12,981 nucleotides of DNA from Deltaproteobacteria bacterium. GTDB taxonomy: Bacteria; Desulfobacterota; Desulfobacteria; Desulfobacterales; SG8-13. This document shows positions 1-7,202 of this stretch, in pieces (the stretch's first letter is position 1; each line of letters begins with the position of its first letter). The translations under genes were made by a program, and so were the position numbers. Location: positions 1 through 12,981 of the forward strand of contig DAOVBC010000024.1 in NCBI GenBank assembly GCA_030670715.1, read 5' to 3'. The notes under the pieces were generated by a model. That model had not been told where the DNA came from. It searched no databases and was given only the letters and a program-made list of their open reading frames with translations.

Positions 1-415
1 AGACATTTGATGCGGATCTGTTCTGCCCGGGGCAGCGGCAGGCCTTGCGTTTCTCACGGGTGTCAAACTCGCCCCCAAGCGCGCGTAAAGAAAGAAATGG
101 CTCCGGTTCAATAAGATGACGGCGCCTGCGCCAATGCCTAAGCTTGAGTGCAACCTCGCAGTCGGTTTCTTTCTTAACGTGCGCTAAAGGACTCAGACAG
201 TGCCCCCGGTCGAACCGCAACGCCTGCCGCTGCCCTCGGCTCGAAAGAGGCTCCGGTGGTTGCGTCTATTTTATAATGCTCGCCTTAGTAAAAGGGAAGT
301 TATCCTTACATTATCCAGCATCCAGTATCGAGTATCCAGTATCTTGCCCGCTGTTTTGCAACAATGTTCGTTTACAAAATTCTGTCACTCAGGGTTCCAA
401 CCTGTCCGGGTTACG
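1..415. other. Non-coding region downstream of the aldo/keto reductase gene
   Basis: I see no convincing gene here. The open frames that cross it show no recognisable domain and run into the antisense of the aldo/keto reductase gene. The region contains a long imperfect inverted repeat (30-235) and a dispersed repeat (301-420), described separately. A short direct repeat GGCTCCGGT occurs at 99-107 and again at 249-257. No clear rho-independent terminator for the minus-strand gene ending at 416 was found. Confidence 0.6.
30..235. repeat. Large imperfect inverted repeat
   Basis: The outer arms at 30-49 and 216-235 are reverse complements at 19 of 20 positions (core GGGCAGCGGCAGGC). Inner arms at 79-97 and 166-184 match at 17 of 19 positions (core AAGAAAGAAA / TTTCTTTCTT). 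The loop is about 68 bases. The segments between the paired blocks are similar in length on the two sides, so the whole 206 bp could fold as one interrupted hairpin. No gene is inside it. It could be the remains of a small non-autonomous element or a structured RNA, and the sequence alone does not decide. Confidence 0.6.
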
Positions 416-420
416 TCAAG
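301..420. repeat. Dispersed intergenic repeat, copy 1 (heptamer array plus conserved tail)
   Basis: Five tandem 7-base units of the form YATCSAG begin at 312 (TATCCAG, CATCCAG, TATCGAG, TATCCAG, TATCTTG). A tail follows containing GCAACAATGTTCGT and a degenerate GGGTTCC block. The same architecture recurs at 1651-1770 in the same orientation. The similarity reaches the stop codon of the minus-strand gene that ends at 416: TCAAG is shared with the stop at 1766. Confidence 0.75.
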
Positions 421-1642
421 ACAACTCTCGGACAGCTTTATGCATCATTTTACCGATGGCCAGTTTTCGTGGGCACTGTTTTTCCGCTTCCGAATAGTCC
501 AGGTCGAGAAGACGCTGTCGAACTTCTGCATTTATCCGGTTAAAACCGTCTCTGGCCAGCGCATGGTCTCCGTAGCTGCGGTCATACATCAGGTAGCGCA
601 TGACATCACCGATCGGTACCTGTTGCGCAAGGGCCGATTCACAAATGCGGGAGCAGCCCGCGCAGTAATCCGACTGCGTTTCGCCGGCGTACCTGCGCAG
701 CAGGCGCAAATCTGTCGCGCTTAATCTGGTCTTGTTTACCGCGGCCGCAACGTTGGTCATCAAAAGGGACATGTTAGGCATCTGCGAGCAAATGCTGGCT
801 ATCTGCGGGTTTTCCCACACCGCTTTGAGTTTGGCCTGCCCGTCGGTATATCCTTTTTTAATAAAACGCCCGGCAAGCTGCAGTTCGGTTTCCGTAGTGG
901 TTTTCACCTGTCCGCCGCCCTGGGTTTTCATGGCCGTCAGGCCGATACCCGCTTGCGCGCAAGCATCCACAGCAACCCGCATCCGATCCGTGTGCATCAA
1001 CCGGTAGTTATAGGTCATCATGATACCGTCGATCCAACCCAGACCGGCTGCATCCATCAAACACTCTTCCATGTTGCTGTGGGTGCTGAAACCGAAAAAG
1101 CGGATCTTGCCCTGAGCTTTGGCCTTTTCTCCCCAGTCCCTGACGTCATCGTCCATTTCCCGGATGCCGCTGATGCCGTGCACAAAAAACAGATCGATAT
1201 AGTCGGTTTGCATGCGCTCCAGGGATTTGTTCAGGTGGCGTGTCATACCCTTTATGGTCCAGGCGCCGGACTTGGTGACCAGAAAGATTTTTTTACGGTC
1301 TTCGGGAAATCTGGCAAAATACTTGCCGATGCCCTTTTCGCTGTGGCCGCCCTCATAAGAATTGGCCGTATCCCAATAGGTCAGGCCCCATTTAACGGCC
1401 TGCTTCAGCATTAATTGACTGTTTGGAATATCAAACATCCCGCCCAGCGACAGGATCGAGACAGTCTCCCCGGTTTTCCCGAATGGCCGGCGGGGAACGG
1501 TGATCTGGCCGGCATTCTGTGCAAGCAAAGCGGCGGAAGCATCCGGCAAGTTTCCAAGTTGCGTCATCAGCGTTCCGAGGCCGGTCGCCCCGGCGGCTTT
1601 GATAAAGGCTCTGCGTGAGCATTTATTACCATGTTTATTCAT
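416..1642 (-). CDS. Tat-exported aldo/keto reductase with C-terminal 4Fe-4S motif
   Basis: 408 aa. The N-terminus has a twin-arginine motif (C-S-R-R-A-F-I-K at 8-15) followed by a short hydrophobic stretch, so export or membrane targeting by Tat is likely. Residues about 50-300 form an aldo/keto reductase TIM barrel, with the tetrad visible as D91, Y96 (DTANSYEGG), K124 (LVTKSG) and H155 (FVHG). The C-terminus holds C327-x2-C330-x3-C334 and C390-P, the spacing of a single 4Fe-4S cluster as seen in a subgroup of bacterial aldo/keto reductases. The substrate is unknown. Start is ATG at 1642, with GGAT about six bases upstream inside the neighbouring repeat. It is last in a probable four-gene minus-strand operon after the polyferredoxin, which suggests electrons come from iron-sulfur partners. 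A periplasmic NAD(P)H-dependent enzyme would be odd, so the cofactor is uncertain. Confidence 0.9.
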   Translation of the reverse strand: MNKHGNKCSRRAFIKAAGATGLGTLMTQLGNLPDASAALLAQNAGQITVPRRPFGKTGETVSILSLGGMFDIPNSQLMLKQAVKWGLTYWDTANSYEGGHSEKGIGKYFARFPEDRKKIFLVTKSGAWTIKGMTRHLNKSLERMQTDYIDLFFVHGISGIREMDDDVRDWGEKAKAQGKIRFFGFSTHSNMEECLMDAAGLGWIDGIMMTYNYRLMHTDRMRVAVDACAQAGIGLTAMKTQGGGQVKTTTETELQLAGRFIKKGYTDGQAKLKAVWENPQIASICSQMPNMSLLMTNVAAAVNKTRLSATDLRLLRRYAGETQSDYCAGCSRICESALAQQVPIGDVMRYLMYDRSYGDHALARDGFNRINAEVRQRLLDLDYSEAEKQCPRKLAIGKMMHKAVRELS

Positions 1643-1650
1643 TTCTAATC

Positions 1651-1770
1651 CATCCTTATTCTATCCAGTATCCAGCATCCAGCATCCAGCATCGAGTATC
1701 TTGCCTTCTGTGGCAACAATGTTCGTATTCACTATGCCGTCATTCGGGATTCCTACGTGGCGGTATCAAG
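1651..1770. repeat. Dispersed intergenic repeat, copy 2
   Basis: Six tandem heptamers from 1662 to 1703 (TATCCAG x2, CATCCAG x2, CATCGAG, TATCTTG) are followed by GCAACAATGTTCGT and a GGGATTCC block. This is the same order as in copy 1 at 301-420, with one extra heptamer. The repeat fills almost the whole gap between the polyferredoxin stop (1766) and the aldo/keto reductase start (1642). It therefore supplies the reductase gene's leader sequence. Confidence 0.75.
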
Positions 1771-3715
1771 TCCTCAATAGCATTTTGTGCTGTTGGTTTC
1801 GGGTCTCGTTTTCCGCCGTGACACGGATCGCCCGCCTGCCCCGAACGGGACATTCATGTTCGCAAACCCCGCAGCCAATGCAGTACTCCGGTTTGACGTA
1901 GGGGCGTTGAAGGCGGATTTGAATCTCAACCCGACTCCCCGGCTCCGGGGGCATATCCCAGGGGCGGTCTGCTGAAAAGGCCAGGCGCCTGTCTGTGTTC
2001 TGAACGATGCGACGCGGGTGTGAAAAGACCTTACCGGTAATTTTACAGAAAAAATCACCGGTAGCAAAACGATCCGGTTCCAGCATGTTTCCTTCGAGCT
2101 CGATCTGCCGGGAATCTGAGCGTTGCACAACCAGCCGTTTACCGAACCGAACCGGTGAAAATACTTCCCGGGTCACAATCGCCTTGGGGCTGACCGGGCA
2201 GTTTTCCTGGCACACGATGCAGGGGGTGTCCATCGCCCAGGGCAGGCAGCGCCCCCGATCCACAAATGCGGTTCCGATGCGTATCGGACCGGTAGATGTA
2301 AAATGGTTTTTGCCCAGGCGCTCATCCAGAGTGATGGGGCGGATGGCAGCTGTGGGGCAGATGTTTCCACAGGCGATGCACTTGTGCTGGCAACCGCTGG
2401 TGCCGATACGAAAATTGAGTACCGGCGTCCAGAGGCCCTCCAGTCCGCCCTCCAACCCGGCCAGATGGATAACATTGGTAGGACAGATGCGCATACACTG
2501 GCCGCACTTTATGCAGCGGGTGAGAAACGCTTCTTCATCCAGGGCACCCGGCGGACGCACCAGCTGCGGATTCCAGTTGGCAGCGAGGTAACCGTTCAGA
2601 CGCAATACGGGTATGGCAGCGACACCGGAGACTGCTGCAACGACAAATTGTCGGCGGGACACGTCCGGGCTGACCGTCTCGCCCGCTGCCGATGGTGACG
2701 TCCGGTATCCGATAAGATGATGGTGGCACTCGCTGCGGCAATTCATGCACAAAACGCATTCATTGATCCGTATGGTGGAGGATGGCGCACAGGCCCCTTC
2801 ACAGTTTCTTTCGCACAGGTGGCAGTCGGTACATTCCGCCTCCGTCTTGCCGATCCGCCACAGGGCGTAACGGCTTATAACAGCGAAAAGCGCCCCTAGC
2901 GGGCAAACAAAGCGGCAATAAAAACGGGGAAATTTCAGGTTTAAGAATATGGCTGTCAAAAAGATGATAGCGATCAGACCGGACCCTTCATAATAACGGG
3001 GCCTGGCCGTAAGCCGAAGTGTGGTCTCGTCCACCAGCGGCAGGATCAACAGATTAACGGATCGATACACCAGCGGTATCGGATCTAACAGGCCGACCTG
3101 CAAAGAGGCTGACAGCAGCTGCCGGTCGTTTAAAAAAAAGCCTGCAACTGCCCAGAAGCAGGCTCCCAGCAAAAGCGCGAAAAGAAACCGTCTGGAAAAT
3201 TTATAGGTTCCGGAAACAGTGAGGATCAGCGCCACCGCCAGACCGGCAGCAATCAGTCCCAGAAATACCCGTGGTTCTCCGCGGGGAAGCCGGATCAGGT
3301 ATAACAGCAAATCAGAGACGGCAACAGCCAGCAGGAATATCAGGATCCAGTATTTCACCACCTGCCACCGGCTGTACCGGTTGACTTTCGCTTTTTCCAG
3401 AGAAGTCTTTTTGCGTCGGCCCACAAATCCCACAAACTGATGGATGGCGCCAAAAGGGCAAATCCACCCGCAGAAAAATCTGCCAAGCACTATGGTCAGC
3501 ACCACCGTGGCCAGGCCCCATAGCAAGCCGGAGTAAATGGTGTGTGTCGTCAGCAAGGTTCCCAGTCCGACCAGGGGGTCGAGCTCGATGATCCAGTTCA
3601 CCGACCAGCCGCGAAGCTGCCACCAGGCATCACCGAGGGTGGTGACTACACAGAACCACAAAAATACAATCAAAAAGAAAATCTGACTGATGCGCCGGGC
3701 GGTAACAATAGTCAT
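1766..3715 (-). CDS. NapH-NapG-type membrane polyferredoxin fusion
   Basis: 649 aa. Residues 1-280 are a NapH/YccM-like membrane module with several hydrophobic helices and the paired signatures CGWICPFG (82-89) and CRFVCPLG (267-274). Cysteine clusters follow at C295/298/301/305 and C320/323/326/330. An internal twin-arginine segment (SRRQFVVAA, 353-361) starts a NapG-like ferredoxin half with clusters at C401/404/407/411P, C442/446/449/453P, C490/499/502/506P and C612/615/618/622P. NapH and NapG are normally separate quinol-oxidising subunits; here they are one chain. The likely role is moving electrons between the quinone pool and iron-sulfur acceptors outside the cytoplasm, with the aldo/keto reductase encoded downstream as a possible partner (inference). 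Start is ATG at 3715 with only a weak ribosome-binding site. Confidence 0.88.
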   Translation of the reverse strand: MTIVTARRISQIFFLIVFLWFCVVTTLGDAWWQLRGWSVNWIIELDPLVGLGTLLTTHTIYSGLLWGLATVVLTIVLGRFFCGWICPFGAIHQFVGFVGRRKKTSLEKAKVNRYSRWQVVKYWILIFLLAVAVSDLLLYLIRLPRGEPRVFLGLIAAGLAVALILTVSGTYKFSRRFLFALLLGACFWAVAGFFLNDRQLLSASLQVGLLDPIPLVYRSVNLLILPLVDETTLRLTARPRYYEGSGLIAIIFLTAIFLNLKFPRFYCRFVCPLGALFAVISRYALWRIGKTEAECTDCHLCERNCEGACAPSSTIRINECVLCMNCRSECHHHLIGYRTSPSAAGETVSPDVSRRQFVVAAVSGVAAIPVLRLNGYLAANWNPQLVRPPGALDEEAFLTRCIKCGQCMRICPTNVIHLAGLEGGLEGLWTPVLNFRIGTSGCQHKCIACGNICPTAAIRPITLDERLGKNHFTSTGPIRIGTAFVDRGRCLPWAMDTPCIVCQENCPVSPKAIVTREVFSPVRFGKRLVVQRSDSRQIELEGNMLEPDRFATGDFFCKITGKVFSHPRRIVQNTDRRLAFSADRPWDMPPEPGSRVEIQIRLQRPYVKPEYCIGCGVCEHECPVRGRRAIRVTAENETRNQQHKMLLRT

Positions 3716-3766
3716 TATTTATCTAAGCCTGGTTCTTTAAACAGTTTAGAAATTTGGCTTTAGTTT

Positions 3767-3860
3767 CAAGGCCGTAGGCCGCTCCTCAAGGCCCGCTCAG
3801 CTAGCGGGACGATCCTCGAAGCCCGCAGGGCTGCTCCTCAAGGCCCAACGGGTCGATCAT
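3767..3860. repeat. Tandem array of four degenerate hairpin units
   Basis: Four units at 3767-3786, 3787-3816, 3817-3838 and 3839-3860 each start CAAGGCC or CGAAGCC and end in TCCT or TCAT. Each contains a short self-complementary core: GGCC..GGCC, CCCGCT..AGCGGG, AGCCC..GGGCT, CCC..GGG. The flanks are conserved while the core sequences differ but keep pairing. The array lies in the 205-bp gap between the DUF362 and polyferredoxin genes, so it would be transcribed within the operon mRNA and could affect its stability or processing. Confidence 0.65.
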
Positions 3861-3920
3861 CTTCCATTCTACGCTCCTGAAATAAATCGATACGGTTTAA
3901 TCACTTTCTGCATCACCCGC

Positions 3921-4916
3921 TCATAATTCTGAGATTATCACCGGGTTTAGAGATCTGTAATCGGCGGTTCCCGCTCCTTTGGCTTCCGCTGCGGCGATAT
4001 AGGGCAGGCTACCAGCGTCTTTGTCCAGCAGGGATGCACCAAAGGCATCTGCAGCCACCTGATCCGTGCTGACGATCATGGTTTTGGTAGTTTTTAAATC
4101 TGAGAGCGATCCACCGGTGGGGCCGTTGGACATCATGCTGGTGGTGCCGTCCAAAATAACCAGCGTCGGTTTTACCATCATTGCCAGTTCGGTAATGATG
4201 GTGTTAATGTCCTGATGGAAAATATTTCGCCGTCCGCCAAGCAGCCCGTACCAGTTTTTCATGGTCATGGATGCACCGCTGCGATGGTGATCTTTAACCG
4301 GTGCGATGCCGATCAACCGGTTGACCTCTTTAAAGGGCTCAAACAGAACCGGCCATTCTCTGATCAACCTGGCACCGGAGATGGTGATCGGCCTGAAAAA
4401 ATGTTCAGCCGGCAGCACAACCGTACCGCCGGCAGCGCGTGCCGCACGGGCAATACCGGTCAGCTGAAAACAGCTGGCCGGATCATTGATCGGGTTGTCC
4501 GTGACAATGACTTTTGCCGCACCCGCTTTAAAGCACAGACGGGTCACTTCCGACACGAGCTGCGGGTGCGTTGTGGCCGAGAGTGCGGGAGGAGAGGCAA
4601 AAGCCGCGTTGACTTTCAGCAGGACGCGATCTCCCTTATGTATGAAGCCTTCGATGCCGCCAAGCGCCTGCATGGCGCGGCGGATGGTTTCTGTTCGGTC
4701 TTCGCCGTGTACAATGCTCATTTTCGGTTTCTGGCCGGGGATGGAAAAATCGGCAAGGCTGACACCGGTTTTTATAGATGAACTGCGCCCCGGACCTTTC
4801 GGGTCAAAAAACCAGTACCCGAGAGAACACGCTGCGGCCATGGACAGCCCTGCCCTGGCGGCACGAGTCAAAAAATCTCTGCGGTTTTCATTATATTTGC
4901 GGTTACTATCTTCCAT
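3921..4916 (-). CDS. DUF362 domain-containing protein with Tat-like N-terminus
   Basis: 331 aa from ATG at 4916. This start is preferred over an upstream TTG at 4955 because AGGAT lies about eight bases before it and the overlap with the preceding gene drops to 11 bp. Residues 12-20 read RRDFLTRAA followed by a hydrophobic stretch, a Tat-like signal or anchor. The rest matches the DUF362 family, as seen in the segments around VKVNAAF, VKDHHRSGASMTMKNWYG and PTLVILDGT. The family has no firmly established reaction; members often sit beside ferredoxins. No 4Fe-4S cysteine motif is present here, unlike some DUF362 proteins that carry a ferredoxin domain. The gene lies between the DUF6599 and polyferredoxin genes in the minus-strand operon. 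Confidence 0.88.
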   Translation of the reverse strand: MEDSNRKYNENRRDFLTRAARAGLSMAAACSLGYWFFDPKGPGRSSSIKTGVSLADFSIPGQKPKMSIVHGEDRTETIRRAMQALGGIEGFIHKGDRVLLKVNAAFASPPALSATTHPQLVSEVTRLCFKAGAAKVIVTDNPINDPASCFQLTGIARAARAAGGTVVLPAEHFFRPITISGARLIREWPVLFEPFKEVNRLIGIAPVKDHHRSGASMTMKNWYGLLGGRRNIFHQDINTIITELAMMVKPTLVILDGTTSMMSNGPTGGSLSDLKTTKTMIVSTDQVAADAFGASLLDKDAGSLPYIAAAEAKGAGTADYRSLNPVIISEL

Positions 4917-5928
4917 TGTGGATATCCTGCAGCCTTTTTTCCAGCCTTCCGGCAAGCTGTAACGCCCGATTCATATCGGATGCCTCGTGAATCCCTGCCA
5001 GGTAGGGCCCCAGGGTAAATATGATTTCATAGGTCCCCAGGATTTCCACTATGCGGGGGCTCCTCGCTTTCATCGAATCTTCAGGCGTGATGTTTTTCCC
5101 GCCGAATTCCCCGAGGAATGCATAGTACCCGGCAGCCACGCGTCTGGCAGCCTCCGCTGATTTACGGTCGGACAAAAATGCGGTCAGCCCGGTGCCATCC
5201 AGATTGTACTGAGCGATAAATACCCGATCGAGCTTGCTGTAGCCAAAAGCATCGGCCGGGATCATGGCAACACTGTCCGGAACAAGACCGGACTCCGGAA
5301 ACAACTGTGGTTCAGCGACCGTTTTAGATTGCACCGGTGTGTTGCGAATAAAAGTCTCTGCAAGGATCTTCAAGGTCTGAATTGCCTCAACGGTCGCTTC
5401 GGACGCAATGAACTCGATATAATACGGGCCGTGAACCAGGTACAGCGCATTTTCGGTAGTGTAAGACAACCGGCCGATGTCGCCCGGCGAGGCGTCATCG
5501 CGCTGCTGGATGCTGTAAACCGCAAAGGCATTAGCGTGCATTGCCATGTCATATATGAAAATCTCCATCCAACGATCCGTGGCGCGATCATCCTTGAATC
5601 GTTGACTGTCAAGCCGTTTAAACCCGGCGGAAAGATACAGTTCCGCTTTACCGTTTATCTTATCGGACAGGTTGTCGGGGGTAAATGCTTCCGGCGGCGT
5701 CAGCGGTGAGACGTTTTGCGGCAGGTGTATCAGGGCATCGACCGGTCGATTCACCGGTGGACTCCTTTGACCGATGGTGTCCGCTTGACCGGTGAGGGAC
5801 TGAACCACAGCCGGATTGAACTGGAACTGATTCAGGAAAATTACGGCGCCGATCGAGGTGAGAACCAGCAATATGGCCAGGCTCAGAAAGGTTTCCCTTG
5901 TGCTGATTTTACTGTTATCAGGGTACAT
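4906..5928 (-). CDS. DUF6599 family membrane-anchored protein
   Basis: 340 aa. One transmembrane segment (about 14-33) near the N-terminus is followed by a proline-rich linker and a soluble, probably extracytoplasmic part. The block TPDNLSDKINGKAELYLSAG (83-102) resembles the conserved signature of DUF6599 proteins, whose function is unknown. A second half (about 210-330) seems to repeat the fold loosely. Start is ATG at 5928, with GAGG five bases upstream. It is first in the minus-strand operon, has a good promoter upstream, and overlaps the DUF362 start by 11 bp, so the two are probably translationally coupled. Confidence 0.82.
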   Translation of the reverse strand: MYPDNSKISTRETFLSLAILLVLTSIGAVIFLNQFQFNPAVVQSLTGQADTIGQRSPPVNRPVDALIHLPQNVSPLTPPEAFTPDNLSDKINGKAELYLSAGFKRLDSQRFKDDRATDRWMEIFIYDMAMHANAFAVYSIQQRDDASPGDIGRLSYTTENALYLVHGPYYIEFIASEATVEAIQTLKILAETFIRNTPVQSKTVAEPQLFPESGLVPDSVAMIPADAFGYSKLDRVFIAQYNLDGTGLTAFLSDRKSAEAARRVAAGYYAFLGEFGGKNITPEDSMKARSPRIVEILGTYEIIFTLGPYLAGIHEASDMNRALQLAGRLEKRLQDIHNGR

Positions 5929-5978
5929 GCCGGCCTCACATGCGGGGGCAAAGGAAAAGAAAACGAGACGATTTTTAT

Positions 5979-6007
5979 AATATATGTAAAATGCCGGTGA
6001 CTGTCAA
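5979..6007 (-). promoter_or_regulatory. Sigma70-type promoter for the redox operon
   Basis: On the minus strand TTGACA (6007-6002) is followed after exactly 17 bases by TATATT (5984-5979). That is a full match at -35 and five of six at -10. The DUF6599 start codon is about 50 bases downstream. The -35 box lies six bases from the end of the MITE-like element at 6013. Confidence 0.65.
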
Positions 6008-6012
6008 TTCTG

Positions 6013-6247
6013 ATGGTCTCGTAAAAAGCTGATTAAAGGCGCTTCGCGCCCCTGTGGACGAAAATAACTGAAAACAAGTTATTTATGTCCGAAATCGGCT
6101 CGGACCGTCATTCCGGCGGGCCCTGTGCCGGACCAGATCCGGTAGCCGGGCACGCAGTGAAGCTTTAGCGCTATCCAGTCGTTTCAGATAGTTATGGACT
6201 CCGGCTTCCGCCGGAGTGACGGGATTTGGGACTTTTTACGAGACCAT
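6013..6247. mobile_element. MITE-like element with 16-bp terminal inverted repeats
   Basis: ATGGTCTCGTAAAAAG at 6013-6028 is exactly inverted at 6232-6247. Nested inside is a second inverted repeat, CCGTCATTCCGGCGG (6105-6119) against 6208-6222, with one mismatch. A compact hairpin ACTCCGGC/GCCGGAGT lies at 6198-6217. The 235-bp unit has no open reading frame of note and no clear long target duplication; a 2-bp AT flank is possible but ambiguous. This fits a non-autonomous transposable element or dispersed palindromic repeat. Confidence 0.65.
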
Positions 6248-6606
6248 TATTTTTTAGTTGAATTTTTTTTAAATTTGTAGCATTCATACCTTTCAGCCAA
6301 ATACCGAGCATATCTATTAACAGTTTAAAAATACATTATAAATTATTTATATGGGTTAATAGGTTCAGGGTTATCTACATTTCGCTGACCTTGCTTGTGA
6401 GCCGGACTGCCGGACGTATAGAGGGATGAAACCGCAAATAGCGGCGCCGTTGCACTTGGCATTATCATACACGTTCTGATACTCAACGTGCATGATTTCT
6501 CCATTCCAAAAATAAACGTTTGAGCCTTTAGGGTTCAACCACTGAACCTTTGAACCCTGAACCCTTGAACGGTTTCAGTATAACCATTATGGATGAGGTA
6601 AGGGGG
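6248..6606. other. AT-rich intergenic region upstream of the cytochrome gene
   Basis: No gene is evident. The first part is strongly AT-rich (to about 6360). A possible weak promoter is TTGGCA (6456-6461) with GATACT (6478-6483) at 16-bp spacing, overlapping an inverted repeat CACGTT (6470-6475)/AACGTG (6485-6490). At 6529-6574 lies a degenerate tandem of GAACC units. These are candidate regulatory features only. Confidence 0.4.
6529..6574. repeat. Degenerate GAACC tandem repeat
   Basis: Closely spaced units GAACCTTT, GAACCCT, GAACCCTT and GAACGGTTT are preceded by an inverted-sense GGGTTCAACC. The array ends just upstream of the cytochrome gene. It creates a spurious in-frame TTG extension of that gene at 6550. 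Confidence 0.55.
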
Positions 6607-7092
6607 ATGAGGATGCGTTGTAAAGCTATTGGAATCTTGTGTTTCGCGTTGATTATCACAGTAGGTATTTCGTTTGATGTTGCCGGCGAAGATCCTGAAG
6701 GGCAGATGATCGTACCGATGGGTGTCATTACACTGAAAGCGCCGCAAGGCGTGGAGTCCAAGAAGGCACCGGTGGAATTTCCCCATTCCAGGCATTTTGC
6801 CACTGACTGTAAATCGTGCCACCATAAATGGCAGGGCGAGGAGAAAATCAAAGGTTGTCAAACATCAGGATGTCATGACCAGGCGCAGGCCCCAAAAAAG
6901 GCCGTTTCATACCTGTCTTATTCGGATGTGGGCATAAAGTATTTCAAGTATGCCTACCATCAAGCCTGCATCGGGTGTCATAAAGAAATAAAAGCCAAAA
7001 ACAGGCAGCTGGCGCAATCCTACCAGGTCGTGAAAGACCAGCTCCCGCCGACCGGCCCCTCCGGATGCATTGAGTGTCACCCAAAAGAGTAA
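6607..7092 (+). CDS. Periplasmic tetraheme class III cytochrome c (cytochrome c3 family)
   Basis: 161 aa from ATG at 6607, with GAGG eight bases upstream. ATG at 6613 with AAGGGGG six bases upstream is an equal alternative; the upstream TTG at 6550 falls in a repeat and is rejected. A Sec signal peptide is visible (hydrophobic core 7-22, likely cleavage after VAG). Four heme c motifs follow: CKSCH (68-72), CQTSGCH with four spacer residues (84-90), CIGCH (121-125) and CIECH (154-158). The wide CX4CH motif and extra histidines at 60, 63, 73 and 118 fit bis-His hemes of the cytochrome c3 type. Its role would be low-potential electron transfer in the periplasm, typical of sulfate reducers. A terminator follows, so it is probably monocistronic. 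Confidence 0.9.
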   Translation: MRMRCKAIGILCFALIITVGISFDVAGEDPEGQMIVPMGVITLKAPQGVESKKAPVEFPHSRHFATDCKSCHHKWQGEEKIKGCQTSGCHDQAQAPKKAVSYLSYSDVGIKYFKYAYHQACIGCHKEIKAKNRQLAQSYQVVKDQLPPTGPSGCIECHPKE

Positions 7093-7126
7093 TACTATTT
7101 TCGGTCACTATTGTATAACATTTTTT

Positions 7127-7152
7127 ACAGGGTGGTCTTTTGGCCACCCTGT
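7127..7152 (+). terminator. Rho-independent terminator after the cytochrome gene
   Basis: ACAGGGTGG (7127-7135) pairs with CCACCCTGT (7144-7152). The stem extends by one G-U and one C-G pair to a TTTT loop. A T-rich stretch follows (ATTATTATT). The upstream side has a run of T, which is an A run on the other strand, so it may also work in reverse. Confidence 0.8.
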
Positions 7153-7202
7153 ATTATTATTAATATCTAGGTTGTAATTATTCTTCTTTATTCGAGTAAA
7201 AA

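Noticed and set aside
30..235. Integron attC site
   Set aside because: No integrase-type core sites (RYYYAAC/GTTRRRY) at the ends and no cassette structure around it.
312..346. Heptamer array as a CRISPR
   Set aside because: Units are 7 bases with no spacers and there are no cas genes, so it is a simple degenerate tandem repeat.
200..724. Plus-strand open frame of 174 codons
   Set aside because: It lies mostly antisense to the aldo/keto reductase gene, begins in an inverted repeat and shows no domain or ribosome-binding site.
4917..4955. Longer DUF362 protein from a TTG start at 4955
   Set aside because: ATG 4916 has a good Shine-Dalgarno and places the twin-arginine motif near the N-terminus, as expected.
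6456..6475. Sigma54 promoter (TGGCA core)
   Set aside because: The GC dinucleotide required at -12 is not at the right distance from the GG.
6550..6606. TTG-initiated N-terminal extension of the cytochrome
   Set aside because: It is encoded by the GAACC repeat, lacks a ribosome-binding site and would put extra residues in front of a normal signal peptide.
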